Source of the DNA: Siphonodentalium dalli
Lineage: Eukaryota > Mollusca > Scaphopoda > Gadilida > Siphonodentaliidae
Direction: 5' to 3'
Length of the DNA stretch: 64,000 nucleotides
Assembly (NCBI GenBank): GCA_032622095.1
Contig: CP136065.1
Span: 20,576,134-20,640,133, forward strand
Shown here: in pieces, positions 1 through 11,659 of the stretch
Position numbering within the stretch: position 1 is the stretch's first letter
How the letters are laid out: the number at the start of each line of letters is the position of its first letter
Program-made: the position numbers and the translations under genes
The notes under the pieces: generated by a model
The model's input: the letters and a program-made list of their open reading frames with translations, nothing else
Database searches by the model: none
Told to the model about the DNA's origin: nothing

Positions 1-99
1 GAGGGTCCGTATAAGCCAGGGTCCGTATCAGCCGGAGGTCCGTATGAACCAGGGTCCGTATGAGCCAGGTCCGTAAGAGCCAGGGTCCGTATCAGCCGG
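1..99. repeat. Short minisatellite, ~16-17 bp unit
   Basis: About six degenerate copies of a unit with core GGTCCGTATNAGCCA run head to tail from the window edge, so the array may start outside the window. Copies differ by single substitutions and a missing G. No coding potential is seen. Confidence 0.85.
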
Positions 100-907
100 C
101 ATTCGGCACTTTTATGCATGTTTTCTCCGTTACCAACCCGAAAAGGTAGCATATGGGTACGTACAGTCCATTTAAACATGTGGCAACAGTTTTATATTGT
201 CACAATCAATACACAATGGTGGCTATAGTCACATGCATGCAATTTTATAAATATTCATGATTCGAGCTGTCACTAGCCAGATGTTTAGGGTCAATGGCTA
301 CCGGTATATCTTAGGATTACCGTGCAATTAAAAATTCATTCCGATCGAACACTCTCTATCACTCTGTATGGTGTATAGACAGACGAAATGGGCCAATTTC
401 TTATGTGGAGATATATATATACGTTTTCGAAAACAAAACATGTGGAAAATATTGATGTGGCGTTTGTGATATGCGACACACATACATTACAGTGGGCGTG
501 ATAATGGAGAAAACACATTTTGGGGTCTTTATGTTCCTAAATATTGCGAATCGTTGATACACTACTAAATTTTGAATAATATGTGACACAAACGTGTTCG
601 GTTTAATTTCTAACTTCGCTGGAAACATATTAACTATTATTTGAAACTACATGCAGTCCCATGTACTTTGAATGTGTATGTGTTTCCAGTAAACCCATCT
701 CAGTGATCTATGCTGGTGCACACAATTATGTGCATCTAAAAATAAGACCTGCGTAATCATGCCATTCAATTTTATTTGATTACATAAATATAAGAATGTG
801 TTAATATATGTCGAACAAGGAATACCTGACAATTCAAACGCCCGATGTAATATTAGCACGGACATGATGGTAACGGAGAAAACACCTATATATAGTTATA
901 TACGACA
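100..907. other. AT-rich non-coding stretch
   Basis: No exon, recognisable transposon or RNA gene seen. Open frames here are short, on both strands, and without family features. A GGAGAAAACAC motif occurs near 505 and 875, and its complement near 120, hinting at an old dispersed element, but no boundaries can be drawn. Confidence 0.5.
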
Positions 908-1007
908 NNNNNNNNNNNNNNNNNNNNNNNNNNNNNNNNNNNNNNNNNNNNNNNNNNNNNNNNNNNNNNNNNNNNNNNNNNNNNNNNNNNNNNNNNNNNN
1001 NNNNNNN
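908..1007. other. Assembly gap of 100 Ns
   Basis: Exactly 100 N characters, the usual placeholder for a gap of unknown size. It directly adjoins the satellite array starting at 1008, so the true array is probably longer than shown. Confidence 0.98.
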
Positions 1008-2826
1008 AAAGCAACCCTGTGTATAGTGCCTGTATTAAAGCACCCCTGTGTATAGTGCCTGTATTAAAGCACCCCATGTGTATAGTGCCTGTATTAAAGC
1101 ACCCCTGTGTATAGTGCCTGTATTAAGCAACCCTGTGTATAGTGTCTGTATTAAAGCAACCCTGTGTATAGTGCCTGTATTAAAGCAACCCTGTGTATAG
1201 TGCCTGTATTAAAGCACCCCTGTGTATAGTGCCTGTATTAAAGCACCCCTGTGTATAGTGCCTGTATTAAAGCACCCCTGTGTATAGTGCCTGTATTAAA
1301 GCAACCCTGTGTATAGTGCCTGTATTAAGCAACCCTGTGTATAGTGCCTGTATTAAAGCACCCCTGTGTATAGTGCCTGTATTAAAGCAACCCTGTGTAT
1401 AGTGCCTGTATTAAAGCACCCCTGTGTATAGTGCCTGTATTAAAGCAACCCTGTGTATAGTGCCTGTATTAAAGCACCCCTGTGTATAGTGCCTGTATTA
1501 AAGCAACCCTGTGTATAGTGCCTGTATTAAAGCACCCCTGTGTATAGTGCCTGTATTAAAGCAACCCTGTGTATAGTGCCTGTATTAAAGCAACCCTGTG
1601 TATAGTGCCTGTATTAAAGCAACCCTGTGTATAGTGCCTGTATTAAAGCAACCCTGTGTATAGTGCCTGTATTAAAGCAACCCTGTGTATAGTGTCTGTA
1701 TTAAAGCAAACCTGTGTATAGTGCCTGTATTAAAGCAACCTGTGTATAGTGCCTGTATTAAAGCAAACCTGTGTATAGTGCCTGTATTAAAGCAACCCTG
1801 TGTATAGTGTCCTGTATTAAAGCAAACCTGTGTATAGTGCCTGTATTAAAGCAAACCTGTGTATAGTGCCTGTATTAAAGCACCCCTGTGTATAGTGCCT
1901 GTATTAAAGCACCCCTGAGTATAGTGCCTGTATTAAAGCACCCCTGTGTATAGTGCCTGTATTAAAGCAACCCTGTGTATAGTGCCTGTATTAAAGCAAC
2001 CCTGTGTATAGTGCCTGTATTAAAGCAACCCTGTGTATAGTGCCTGTATTAAAGCAACCCTGTGTATAGTGCCTGTATTAAAGCAAACCTGTGTATAGTG
2101 TCTGTATTAAAGCAAACCTGTGTATAGTGCCTGTATTAAAGCAACCCTGTGTATAGTGCCTGTATTAAAGCAAACCTGTGTATAGTGCCTGTATTAAAGC
2201 AAACCTGTGTATAGTGCCTGTATTAAAGCAACCCTGTGTATAGTGTCTGTATTAAAGCAACCCTGTGTATAGTGCCTGTATTAAAGCAACCCTGTGTATA
2301 GTGCCTGTATTAAAGCAACCCTGTGTATAGTGCCTGTATTAAAGCAACCCTGTGTATAGTGCCTGTATTAAAGCAACCCTGTGTATAGTGTCTGTATTAA
2401 AGCAACCCTGTGTATAGTGCCTGTATTAAAGCAACCCTGTGTATAGTGCCTGTATTAAAGCAACCCTGTGTATAGTGTCTGTATTAAAGCAACCCTGTGT
2501 ATAGTGCCTGTATTAAAGCAACCCTGTGTATAGTGCCTGTATTAAAGCAAACCTGTGTATAGTGTCTGTATTAAAGCAACCCTGTGTATAGTGCCTGTAT
2601 TAAAGCAACCCTGTGTATAGTGCCTGTATTAAAGCAACCCTGTGTATAGTGCCTGTATTAAAGCAACCCTGTGTATAGTGCCTGTATTAAAGCAACCCTG
2701 TGTATAGTGTCTGTATTAAAGCAAACCTGTGTATAGTGCCTGTATTAAAGCAACCCTGTGTATAGTGTCTGTATTAAAGCACCCCTGTGTATAGTGCCTG
2801 TATTAAAGCACCCCTGTGTATAGTGT

Positions 2827-3466
2827 CTGTGTATAGTGCCTGTATTAAAGCACCCCTGTGTATAGTGCCTGTATTAAAGCAACCCTGTGTATAGTGCCTG
2901 TGTATAGTGCCTGTATTAAAGCAACCCTGTGTATAGTGCCTGTATTAAAGCAACCCTGTGTATAGTGTCTGTGTATAGTGCCTGTATTAAAGCACCCCTG
3001 TGTATAGTGCCTGTATTAAAGCAACCCTGTGTATAGTGCCTGTGTATAGTGCCTGTATTAAAGCAACCCTGTGTATAGTGCCTGTATTAAAGCAAACCTG
3101 TGTATAGTGCCTGTGTATAGTGCCTGTATTAAAGCAACCCTGTGTATAGTGCCTGTATTAAAGCAAACCTGTGTATAGTGCCTGTGTATAGTGCCTGTAT
3201 TAAAGCAACCCTGTGTATAGTGCCTGTATTAAAGCAAACCTGTGTATAGTGTCTGTGTATAGTGCCTGTATTAAAGCACCCCTGTGTATAGTGCCTGTAT
3301 TAAAGCAACCCTGTGTATAGTGCCTGTGTATAGTGCCTGTATTAAAGCAACCCTGTGTATAGTGCCTGTATTAAAGCAACCCTGTGTATAGTGCCTGTGT
3401 ATAGTGCCTGTATTAAAGCAACCCTGTGTATAGTGCCTGTATTAAAGCAAACCTGTGTATAGTGCC
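2827..3466. repeat. 71-bp higher-order repeat inside the 29-bp satellite
   Basis: The short 13-bp form is followed by two full 29-bp units, giving 13+29+29=71 bp. The short-form junction recurs at 2827, 2898, 2969, 3040, 3111, 3182, 3253, 3324 and 3395, exactly 71 bp apart. Looser copies continue at 3495, 3566 and 3637. Confidence 0.9.
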
Positions 3467-4194
3467 TGTATTAAAGCACCCCTGTGTATAGTGTCTGTGT
3501 ATAGTGCCTGTATTAAAGCACCCCTGTGTATAGTGCCTGTATTAAAGCAACCCTGTGTATAGTGCCTGTGTATAGTGCCTGTATTAAAGCACCCCTGTGT
3601 ATAGTGCCTGTATTAAAGCAACCCTGTGTATAGTGCCTGTGTATAGTGCCTGTATTAAAGCAACCCTGTGTATAGTGCCTGTATTAAAGCACCCCTGTGT
3701 ATAGTGCCTGTATTAAAGCACCCCTGTGTATAGTGCCTGTATTAAAGCACCCCTGTGTATAGTGTCTGTGTATAGTGCCTGTATTAAAGCAACCCTGTGT
3801 ATAGTGCCTGTGTATAGTGCCTGTATTAAAGCAACCCTGTGTATAGTGCCTGTATTAAAGCACCCCTGTGTATAGTGCCTGTATTAAAGCACCCCTGTGT
3901 ATAGTGCCTGTATTAAAGCAAACCTGTGTATAGTGCCTGTATTAAAGCACCCCTGTGTATAGTGCCTGTATTAAAGCAACTCTGTGTATAGTGCCTGTGT
4001 ATAGTGCCTGTATTAAAGCAACCCTGTGTATAGTGCCTGTATTAAAGCACCCCTGTGTATAGTGCCTGTATTAAAGCAAACCTGTGTATAGTGTCTGTGT
4101 ATAGTGCCTGTATTAAAGCAACCCTGTGTATAGTGCCTGTATTAAAGCAAACCTGTGTATAGTGGCTGTATTAAAGCAAACCTGTGTATAGTGC

Positions 4195-6190
4195 CTGTAT
4201 TAAAGCAAACCTGTGTATAGTGCCTGTATTAAAGCACCCCTGTGTATAGTGCCTGTATTAAAGCAACTCTGTGTATAGTGCCTGTATTAAAGCACCCCTG
4301 AGTATAGTGCCTGTATTAAAGCAACCCTGTGTATAGTGCCTGTATTAAAGCACCCCTGTGTATAGTGCCTGTATTAAAGCAAACCTGTGTATAGTGCCTG
4401 TATTAAAGCACCCCTGTGTATAGTGCCTGTATTAAAGCAAACCTGTCTATAGTGCCTGTATTAAAGCACCCCTGTGTATAGTGCCTGTATTAAAGCAACT
4501 CTGTGTATAGTGCCTGTATTAAAGCAAACCTGTGTATAGTGCCTGTATTAAAGCACCCCTGTGTATAGTGCCTGTATTAAAGCAAACCTGTGTATAGTGC
4601 CTGTATTAAAGCAAACCTGTGTATAGTGCCTGTATTAAAGCAAACCTGTGTATTGTGCCTGTATTAAAGCACCCCTGAGTATAGTGCCTGTATTAAAGCA
4701 AACCTGTGTGTAGTGCCTGTATTAAAGCACCCCTGTGTATAGTGCCTGTATTAAAGCAAACCTGTGTATAGTGCCTGTATTAAAGCACCCCTGTGTATAG
4801 TGCCTGTATTAAAGCAACCCTGTGTATAGTGCCTGTGTATAGTGCCTGTATTAAAGCACCCCTGTGTATAGTGCCTGTATTAAAGCAACTCTGTGTATAG
4901 TGCCTGTATTAAAGCACCCCTGAGTATAGTGCCTGTATTAAAGCAACCCTGTGTATAGTGCCTGTATTAAAGCAACCCTGTGTATAGTGCCTGTATTAAA
5001 GCACACCTGTGTACAGTGCCTGTATTAAAGTAACCCTGTGTATAGTGCCTGTGTATGGTGCCTGTATTAAAGCACCCCTGTGTATAGTGCCTGTATTAAA
5101 GCACCCATGTGTATAGTGCCTGTATTAAAGCAAACCTGTGTATAGTGCCTGTATTAAAGCACCCCTGTGTATAGTGCCTGTATTAAAGCAACTCTGTGTA
5201 TAGTGCCTGTATTAAAGCACCCCTGAGTATAGTGCCTGTATTAAAGCAACCCTGTGTATAGTGCCTGTATTAAAGCACCCCTGTGTATAGTGCCTGTATT
5301 AAAGCAAACCTGTGTATAGTGCCTGTATTAAAGCACCCCTGTGTATAGTGCCTGTATTAAAGCAAACCTGTCTATAGTGCCTGTATTAAAGCACCCCTGT
5401 GTATAGTGCCTGTATTAAAGCAACTCTGTGTATAGTGCCTGTATTAAAGCAAACCTGTGTATAGTGCCTGTATTAAAGCACCCCTGTGTATAGTGCCTGT
5501 ATTAAAGCAAACCTGTGTATAGTGCCTGTATTAAAGCAAACCTGTGTATAGTGCCTGTATTAAAGCAAACCTGTGTATTGTGCCTGTATTAAAGCACCCC
5601 TGAGTATAGTGCCTGTATTAAAGCAAACCTGTGTGTAGTGCCTGTATTAAAGCACCCCTGTGTATAGTGCCTGTATTAAAGCAAACCTGTGTATAGTGCC
5701 TGTATTAAAGCACCCCTGTGTATAGTGCCTGTATTAAAGCAACCCTGTGTATAGTGCCTGTGTATAGTGCCTGTATTAAAGCACCCCTGTGTATAGTGCC
5801 TGTATTAAAGCAACTCTGTGTATAGTGCCTGTATTAAAGCACCCCTGAGTATAGTGCCTGTATTAAAGCAACCCTGTGTATAGTGCCTGTATTAAAGCAA
5901 CCCTGTGTATAGTGCCTGTATTAAAGCACACCTGTGTACAGTGCCTGTATTAAAGTAACCCTGTGTATAGTGCCTGTGTATGGTGCCTGTATTAAAGCAC
6001 CCCTGTGTATAGTGCCTGTATTAAAGCACCCATGTGTATAGTGCCTGTATTAAAGCAAACCTGTGTATAGTGCCTGTATTAAAGCACCCCTGTGTATAGT
6101 GCCTGTATTAAAGCAACTCTGTGTATAGTGCCTGTATTAAAGCACCCCTGAGTATAGTGCCTGTATTAAAGCAACCCTGTGTATAGTGCC
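4195..6190. repeat. 925-bp higher-order repeat, two full copies plus part of a third
   Basis: Rare variants recur exactly 925 bp apart: CTGTCTATAG at 4444/5369, GCACACCTGTGTACAG at 5001/5926, GTGTATTGTG at 4648/5573, and AAGCAACTCT at 4261/5186/6111. The third copy diverges near 6190. This is block duplication of about 32 monomers. Confidence 0.92.
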
Positions 6191-7648
6191 TGTATTAAAG
6201 CAACCCTGTGTATAGTGCCTGTGTATAGTGCCTGTATTAAAGCAACCCTGTGTATAGTGCCTGTATTAAAGCACCTCTGTGTATAGTGCCTGTATTAAAG
6301 CACCCATTTGTATAGTGCCTGTATTAAAGCAAACCTGTGTATAGTGCCTGTATTAAAGCACCCCTGTGTATAGTGCCTGTATTAAAGCACCCCTGAGTAT
6401 AGTGCCTGTATTAAAGCAACCCTGTGTATAGTGCCTGTATTAAAGCACCCATGTGTATAGTGCCTGTATTAAAGCAAACCTGTGTATAGTGCCTGTATTA
6501 AAGCACCCCTGAGTATAGTGCCTGTATTAAAGCAACCCTGTGTATAGTGCCTGTATTAAAGCAAACCTGTGTATAGTGCCTGTATTAAAGCAAACCTGTG
6601 AATAGTGCCTGTAAAGCAAACCTGTGTATAGTGCCTGTATTAAAGCAACCCTGTGTATAGTGCCTGTATTAAAGCACCCCTGTGTATAGTGCCTGTATTA
6701 AAGCAAACCTGTGTATAGTGTCTGTGTATAGTGCCTGTATTAAAGCAAACCTGTGTATAGTGCCTGTATTAAAGCACCCCTGTGTATAGTGTCTGTGTAT
6801 AGTGCCTGTATTAAAGCAAACCTGTGTATAGTGCCTGTAAAGCAAACCTGTGTATAGTGCCTGTATTAAAGCAACCCTGTGTATAGTGCCTGTATTAAAG
6901 CACCCCTGTGTATAGTGCCTGTATTAAAGCAAACCTGTGTATAGTGCCTGTATTAAAGCAACCCTGTGTATAGTGCCTGTATTAAAGCAAACCTGTGTAT
7001 AGTGCCTGTATTAAAGCACCCCTGTGTATAGTGTCTGTGTATAGTGCCTGTATTAAAGCAAACCTGTGTATAGTGCCTGTAAAGCAAACCTGTGTATAGT
7101 GTCTGTATTAAAGCAAACCTGTGTATAGTGCCTGTATTAAAGCAAACCTGTGTATAGTGCCTGTAAAGCAAACCTGTGTATAGTGTCTGTATTAAAGCAA
7201 ACCTGTGTATAGTGTCTGTATTAAAGCAAACCTGTGTATAGTGTCTGTGTATAGTGCCTGTATTAAAGCAACCCTGTGTATAGTGCCTGTATTAAAGCAA
7301 ACCTGTGTATAGTGCCTGTATTAAAGCAAACCTGTGTATAGTGCCTGTATTAAAGCAAACCTGAGTATAGTGCCTGTATTAAAGCAAACCTGTGTATAGT
7401 GCCTGTATTAAAGCAAACCTGTGTATAGTGCCTGTATTAAAGCAAACCTGTGTATAGTGCCTGTATTAAAGCAAACCTGTGTATAGTGCCTGTATTAAAG
7501 CAAACCTGTGTATAGTGCCTGTATTAAAGCACCCCTGTGTATAGTGCCTGTATTAAAGCAAACCTGTATATAGTGCCTGTATTAAAGCAAACCTGTGTAT
7601 ATTGCCTGTGTTTTCCGCTCACATGCATGTATATGTGAACAGTTTGTC

Positions 7649-8110
7649 ACTTATAAACCGGTTCACACCCTCGGCCAATCAAATTGCTCCAATTCATGAA
7701 CAATATTTCTTGTATGAATCTGTATTTCGACGGGGTCAAAATATAGACTTGAGCTAAATATCACGCATAAATTGACACTAATTGGATAGTAAGCTGAAAG
7801 GAGATCGGAGCGGTAGTTGTGAAATTCTAACAATGATCGCACCAGTCATTCGGGGAGTTAAAACACGGATCATTCCATTATTATCGGACATATAGGGGTG
7901 GGTTGCATGGGTGGAAGGTCAACACTTTCGATTGAATATGTTTTTCTTTGTCGGAAGGGGCGAGTGATTGGAAGTAAACTGAACGAGATCCAAACCGGTT
8001 TAGAATGTATAATCCACAATAATCACGTAATGATCTTTAGAATGTTAACATTGAGAACATTCCACAAACTATTCCTCTTTCCTCTGGGTGTGAATCGGTT
8101 TATAAATGTC
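7649..8110. mobile_element. Small element with inverted ends
   Basis: The left end reads CTTATAAACCGGTTCACACCC at 7651-7671, and the complement of the right end (about 8086-8110) reads TTTATAAACCGATTCACACCC with one central mismatch and a slightly longer tail. A similar end occurs at 59998-60030. The interior holds no convincing ORF. I read it as a non-autonomous terminal-inverted-repeat element; the superfamily is not recognised. Confidence 0.5.
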
Positions 8111-8198
8111 AACCCGCTTGCATATCTGTACAAGAAATACAGATCGCGGCGCTAAAGCGCCTTGATGTGTATTTCTTGTACAGATACCCAAGCGGGTT
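8111..8198. repeat. 88-bp near-perfect hairpin
   Basis: AACCCGCTTG at 8111 pairs with CAAGCGGGTT ending at 8198, and CTGTACAAGAAATAC pairs with GTATTTCTTGTACAG. The apex is GGCGCTAAAGCGCC. It adjoins the right end of the 7649-8110 element and may be part of it. Confidence 0.85.
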
Positions 8199-8505
8199 AT
8201 AACATATACATGTGAACCTAGGCGCCTGTGAATTACGTCCCCGGTGACTGTGAGCGCACTCGACCAGCTAGTCGGGGACTATTGTGTCACATATTATCTT
8301 TAGAATTAGCCCCTTTAAGTCGCGAAAATTGTGTAATAAACAGAATAATCAATTTGTTTTGATGATTACGTCAACTTAGGGAGTCGGTCCTATTGGTAAA
8401 CCTTCGTTCGCTCCGCTCACTTGAGTTTTACCAGGGCCGGCTCCCCGTGTGAATTATTTCACGTATTCATCGAATTCCCGAATATATATAATGTTAACAA
8501 CTCAC
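8199..8505. other. Intergenic or 3' intron sequence
   Basis: No exon or repeat recognised. The downstream lectin exon (phase 1 acceptor, minus strand) that should follow the donor at 8505 was not found here, nor in the satellite to its left. Confidence 0.4.
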
Positions 8506-8773
8506 CCTCACATACATACTGTTTACTCCCGCTACATCCTGCCATCATTAAACTGATTCCAGCTTTGTTTTGGAACATCGAAACGCACTGCTTTACATAT
8601 GATCCATTTTTCCAGAAGTTAGGTTCATCTTGTTCCAGGGTCAGACCTTTGCCCCATGGCCAGCCTGAGATGTTGTTCATTGTTGTGCGGTCTGTCCATG
8701 TAAAATCATCAAGCCCATCACCATGACCATAACCTTTGTGTTTCAGTCCGATCCAGAAACGATTTGGTCTATT
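8506..8773 (-). CDS. C-type lectin domain exon, C-terminal half of the fold
   Basis: This minus-strand exon of 268 bp has a pyrimidine-rich acceptor ending TTAG just above 8773 and the donor GTGAGT below 8506. It is phase 0 at its start and phase 1 at its end. The translation shows hallmarks of the C-type lectin fold in order: FWIGLK, FTWTD, GWPW, an EPN motif within QDEPNFW, the third cysteine region QCVSM, AGCSGS, and the terminal YVCE. All cysteines expected in this half are present. The usual WND calcium/sugar ligand before AGC reads LMM, so canonical calcium-dependent sugar binding is doubtful. Lectins of this family are usually secreted and bind glycans or act in immunity. It continues from the exon at 14649-14806 with a matching phase 0 junction. 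No terminal exon was found. Confidence 0.88.
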
Positions 8774-9631
8774 CTAAGAGAAGAGAGAGATTTCGAAAAA
8801 CACTAGGATAGATTTACGACTATAGTTAGGGTAATACGTCATCAAATTATGCGCACGTTCTAACGATAGCCACGCAGTACCGAAAACTGCATTTAAAGAT
8901 GCAGACACTCAGCCAATGGACCTTTCCACAAATATTCACCAGTGAGAGGAGCTTACAGTTGCTAGGCGACAATGCGTCTGCAGAAATAGTTTAATTAGTT
9001 TAACAACGCTTGTCCTTATGCTATAATGCATAGGACAACATACATCATCGCAGCAAGAGACCAGCCCAGTCGATGATTGGCTGAAAGTAAATAATTATTT
9101 GATTGACAGCTGTGGAAAGGTCCATTAGTTTAATTGCACCATACAGCCATCACTTACACTTATCGAGCCTCGGACAACTATTAACAATTGGCCGATTTAA
9201 AGGCCCACTTAATTTTCGAATCATCAGATCACGTTATATACAACATTTACCATATTACATACATTATATTATCAACTGATCCGGTCGAACAAACTGGGAA
9301 CATGTTGTTTTTGTCGAGGTGTCGATGTGTGTTCTGTTCTTAATTTTGATCCGGACTGTAATCTGAAGTCTATTATTCTCAATGGAAGAGGAATAACTAT
9401 CTCTTGGTTTGAATTCTGATACATTCCGGGTTGACACGGGGGAAGTCTTTGCATGAATCTGAGAAGCTCTATCACTTGGTGGATACTCCTATAGGCTACA
9501 ACTATTCCGTATTCTGGTGGAATATATAATTTTTTGGTTCCTCTTCACAATTGTATATAATTGTGTATAATGTTATCTGGGAATTCGAAATGAAGTGGGT
9601 ATTTATAAATTAGATTAGTCTACACATTGTG
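8774..9631. other. Lectin intron, 3' part
   Basis: Between the lectin acceptor and the 39-bp repeat I see no exon. An open frame at 9272-9475 (minus) has no family features. This is ordinary AT-rich intron sequence. Confidence 0.5.
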
Positions 9632-9832
9632 CACACGACTAGCAATGTGTTGTCGTGATAGATGTGACGTCACACGACTAGCATTGCGTTGTCACGGGAG
9701 ACGTGACATCACACGAGTAGCAATGCGTTGTCATGATACACGTGACGTCACGCGACTAGCAATGCGTTGTCATGACATACGTGACGTCACGCGACTAGAA
9801 ATACGTTGTCATGATATACCTGACGCCACGGG
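9632..9832. repeat. 39-bp minisatellite carrying CRE palindromes
   Basis: Five 39-bp copies with core GACTAGCAATGCGTTGTC. The CRE palindrome TGACGTCA is perfect at 9665, 9743 and 9782; degenerate forms TGACATCA at 9704 and TGACGCCA at 9821 fall in the same register, all spaced exactly 39 bp. The overlapping plus-strand frame is a translated repeat. CREB/ATF binding is inferred from the motif only. Confidence 0.88.
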
Positions 9833-10027
9833 TGTGCACGAAGCATAGAAGAACACAGGTGTGTGAACATGTTAACGTTATTTCAGGATTTTATCGTACG
9901 CCAAAGTAAAACTCAAACCTCTGATTCTCATTTTATAATCGAGCCACAGCTAACTCGTGTAATAAGGTTAACCAGTTCACACACTTGTGTCGTTCTATTT
10001 ATGTATTACCTGAACACTCATCCATAT

Positions 10028-10110
10028 TATTAATAGACTTCTTTATTAGGGATTTGGGGAGGGAACCCCGGGAGGATTTGAAAGGGCAGTATGCCCTTTC
10101 CTACAACCCA
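10028..10110 (-). repeat. Hairpin/poly(A)/GTCTATTAAT module, copy B
   Basis: Read on the minus strand: a hairpin GAAAGGGCA-TAC-TGCCCTTTC (10080-10101), then CCCGGGGTT, a CCCC block, AATAAAG (about 10041-10047) and GTCTATTAAT (10028-10037). It matches the module at 10426-10505 in the same orientation. It follows the stop codon of the coding-like region 10131-10425, so it may act as the 3' end of that transcript. Confidence 0.7.
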
Positions 10111-10130
10111 CTTGGAATGTGATTAATGAA

Positions 10131-10425
10131 TCATGAAAATGATCTATTTTTTTCTTCTTTTCCGTGGCCTGCTTTTATTTCTTTCAGTTGTTGCTCCTGT
10201 TGTTGCCGTTGTACTTTGTTGATATGACGACGTGGAACTAGCGGCAGCAAAGATTTCTTCTGATCTTTTTATTTGTTGATCTGCTGCTGTAGCTGTTGAT
10301 TCCGCCAGTTTCCCATTGCTTCCAGTGCGTTCCGAACGACTGGGTCATCCCTCACTGAGTAGGTGGAGCTGGTGCTGCTGTTGTTGGTGCTGCTGGTCGT
10401 GGTGGAGATGGATGACTCCGGGCTG
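10131..10425 (-). pseudogene. Coding-like region of unknown function, one in-frame stop
   Basis: The minus strand reads in one frame from near 10425 to a TGA at 10131-10133, interrupted by a TAA at 10269-10271. The first part is Ser/Thr/Asn-rich, then contains a DDPVVRNALEAMGNW stretch, then a Gln/Lys-rich charged tail. It sits between two copies of the hairpin module and directly downstream of the larger ORF at 10586, in the same orientation. Composition is less AT-rich than the flanks. I do not recognise a family. A structural or nucleic-acid-binding protein of a mobile element is possible. The stop could be decay or an intron boundary I cannot place. Confidence 0.45.
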
Positions 10426-10505
10426 ATTAATAGACGCGGGAAAGTAATTTGGGGGGCTAACCCCGGGATCTTCGAAAGGGCCGAAAGGCCCTTTCCTTAA
10501 CCCCT
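10426..10505 (-). repeat. Hairpin/GTCTATTAAT module, copy A
   Basis: On the minus strand a hairpin AAAGGGCC-TTTC-GGCCCTTT (within 10474-10495) is followed by CCCGGGGTTAGCCCCCC and GTCTATTAAT (10426-10435). TAATAAAG (10517-10524) lies just before it, downstream of the stop of the 10586 ORF. The four-base TTTC loop recalls histone mRNA stem-loops, but the stem sequence differs. Confidence 0.7.
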
Positions 10506-10585
10506 CATTTTTCTAGCTTTATTAGAATGAACAACAATAAATAATAAAAAAAAAATAGCATTTTGTATATTCTTTTTTTTTGTCT

Positions 10586-11249
10586 TTAATTTCTTTTATA
10601 TGCTGGTGGAGGATCTTTAGACAGGCCGATGTGTGGTTCAGTCCGGCCCTCTGCTTTTCTGAGCGTCATTCTTCCAGATGTTGGTCTGTGATGGTCTGGA
10701 CCTCTATAAAGCTGTTGATCCCTCAGCAGGAAAAATTCATAATTACTAAGTTGGAAGGTTTTTCCTGCTGAGTAGTGATTGCTGATGGCTGTCCTGATGC
10801 GCTGGTGTTCATCGTAGATCAGCTTCCGCTCTTCTCTGCTGGGCAACAGCGGCTTCTCTTCATACTTCGGTGTCGCAGGGGCGGAAGTGGTGTTTTTCGC
10901 CCCTGGTGGAGTCTGGCCTGGTGGAGTCGCCATCTCCACGTCGGAGACAGCGGCATGAACTTCCGGGATGACGTCGGTCTTCCTGTTGCCGATGTCCCCG
11001 CCGACATCATTCGCTGCCGGCTGATCTTTCTGCTGAGCGGCAAAGTGGGGAAGAACTTGGCGTCTCTCAGTTCTCCATCTTCTCCACTTGGCCCTCCTCT
11101 CGGCATCCCTTCGGCGCTGTGATGGGGTCTTCGTCTTCTTTTTCCCGGTCTTGGTCTTTGAATTCTGGCTAGCCCCAACCAAGCCACGACCAGTGGAGGG
11201 TTCCACTGGGGTGACTTGGTAGTCCATAATTACCTGCAGTCGGCCCGCG
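10586..11249 (-). CDS. GC-rich ORF of unknown function with strongly basic segment
   Basis: An uninterrupted minus-strand frame ends at 10586. It formally opens to 11350, but the part above 11253 is the terminal repeat of an inserted transposon, so I stop at the insertion point. An internal ATG (MDYQVTPVEPSTG) lies at 11227. The product has a very basic stretch (SQRRRDAERRAKWRRWRTER), a Pro/Thr/Ala-rich linker, and a charged C-terminus ending in PPPAYKRN. No catalytic motif, zinc finger or membrane segment is seen. Base composition is clearly GC-richer than the AT-rich surroundings. It is followed by AATAAAG and a hairpin module. The basic region suggests nucleic-acid binding, as in gag/ORF1-like or packaging proteins, but this is inference. 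Its upstream part appears to continue at 14377-14564 beyond the transposon. Confidence 0.5.
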
Positions 11250-11252
11250 TTA
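11250..11252. other. TTA target-site duplication, left
   Basis: TTA directly abuts the left terminal repeat at 11253 and is matched by TTA at 14374-14376 beyond the right terminal repeat. Confidence 0.7.
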
Positions 11253-11659
11253 AGCCCGTTCCAAACGACGGATTTTTGTCGACTCGAATCTAATTGTATT
11301 AAATCCGTCGGTGATGCGTCTGCGGTCGATTTTGTTACAGACGGACGCATCTTTGTCGCGTCGAATCTAATACATCGGTCGATTTATTTAAAGGTGGATT
11401 CCCGGTAACCGTAAAAAATTGGTCACGCGTAGATATAGAGGCCTATATATACCGGTATATGTTATACATATATATACTAAAATACAGTATAAATTATGTA
11501 TATATATATATGCGCGACTGCAGCGCGAATATATGTGCTCATGTATATGAGGATGTATAGTACATGCAGGTATATAATATACTATAATAGGAGCTACAAA
11601 TAAATGTTATATCGTGCAACCAATTGCCATCTATATATGTGTATACCATGCATGTAATT

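Larger units (their letters stand above)
1008..7612. repeat. Satellite array, 29-bp unit, about 225 copies
   Basis: Head-to-tail copies of a 29-bp unit (GTGTATAGTGCCTGTATTAA followed by AGCAACCCT). The last 6-7 bases vary mainly among CAACCCT, CACCCCT, CAAACCT and CAACTCT. A shorter 13-bp form (GTGTATAGTGCCT) is interspersed, and rarer 25-bp forms lack TATTA, as at 6610-6620 and 6835-6845. The array ends in degenerate copies near 7600. Reading frames through it are repeat artefacts. The left edge is lost in the gap. Confidence 0.97.

Noticed and set aside
798-1077. Open frames crossing the N gap on both strands
   Set aside because: They exist only because N codons were left untranslated and because the flanking satellite is stop-poor in some frames.
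6953-7171. 72-codon minus-strand frame with repeated YTGLL/HRFALIQ units
   Set aside because: It is the translation of the 29- and 25-bp satellite units.
9627-9848. 73-codon plus-strand frame with repeated VTRLAMRCHD units
   Set aside because: A 39-bp repeat is a multiple of three and so stays open by construction; no protein evidence.
10775-11187. Long frames on both strands overlapping the GC-rich ORF (10775-11122 plus, 10819-11187 minus)
   Set aside because: Shadows of the 10586-11249 frame in GC-rich DNA; they lack the coherent domain-like composition of the chosen frame.
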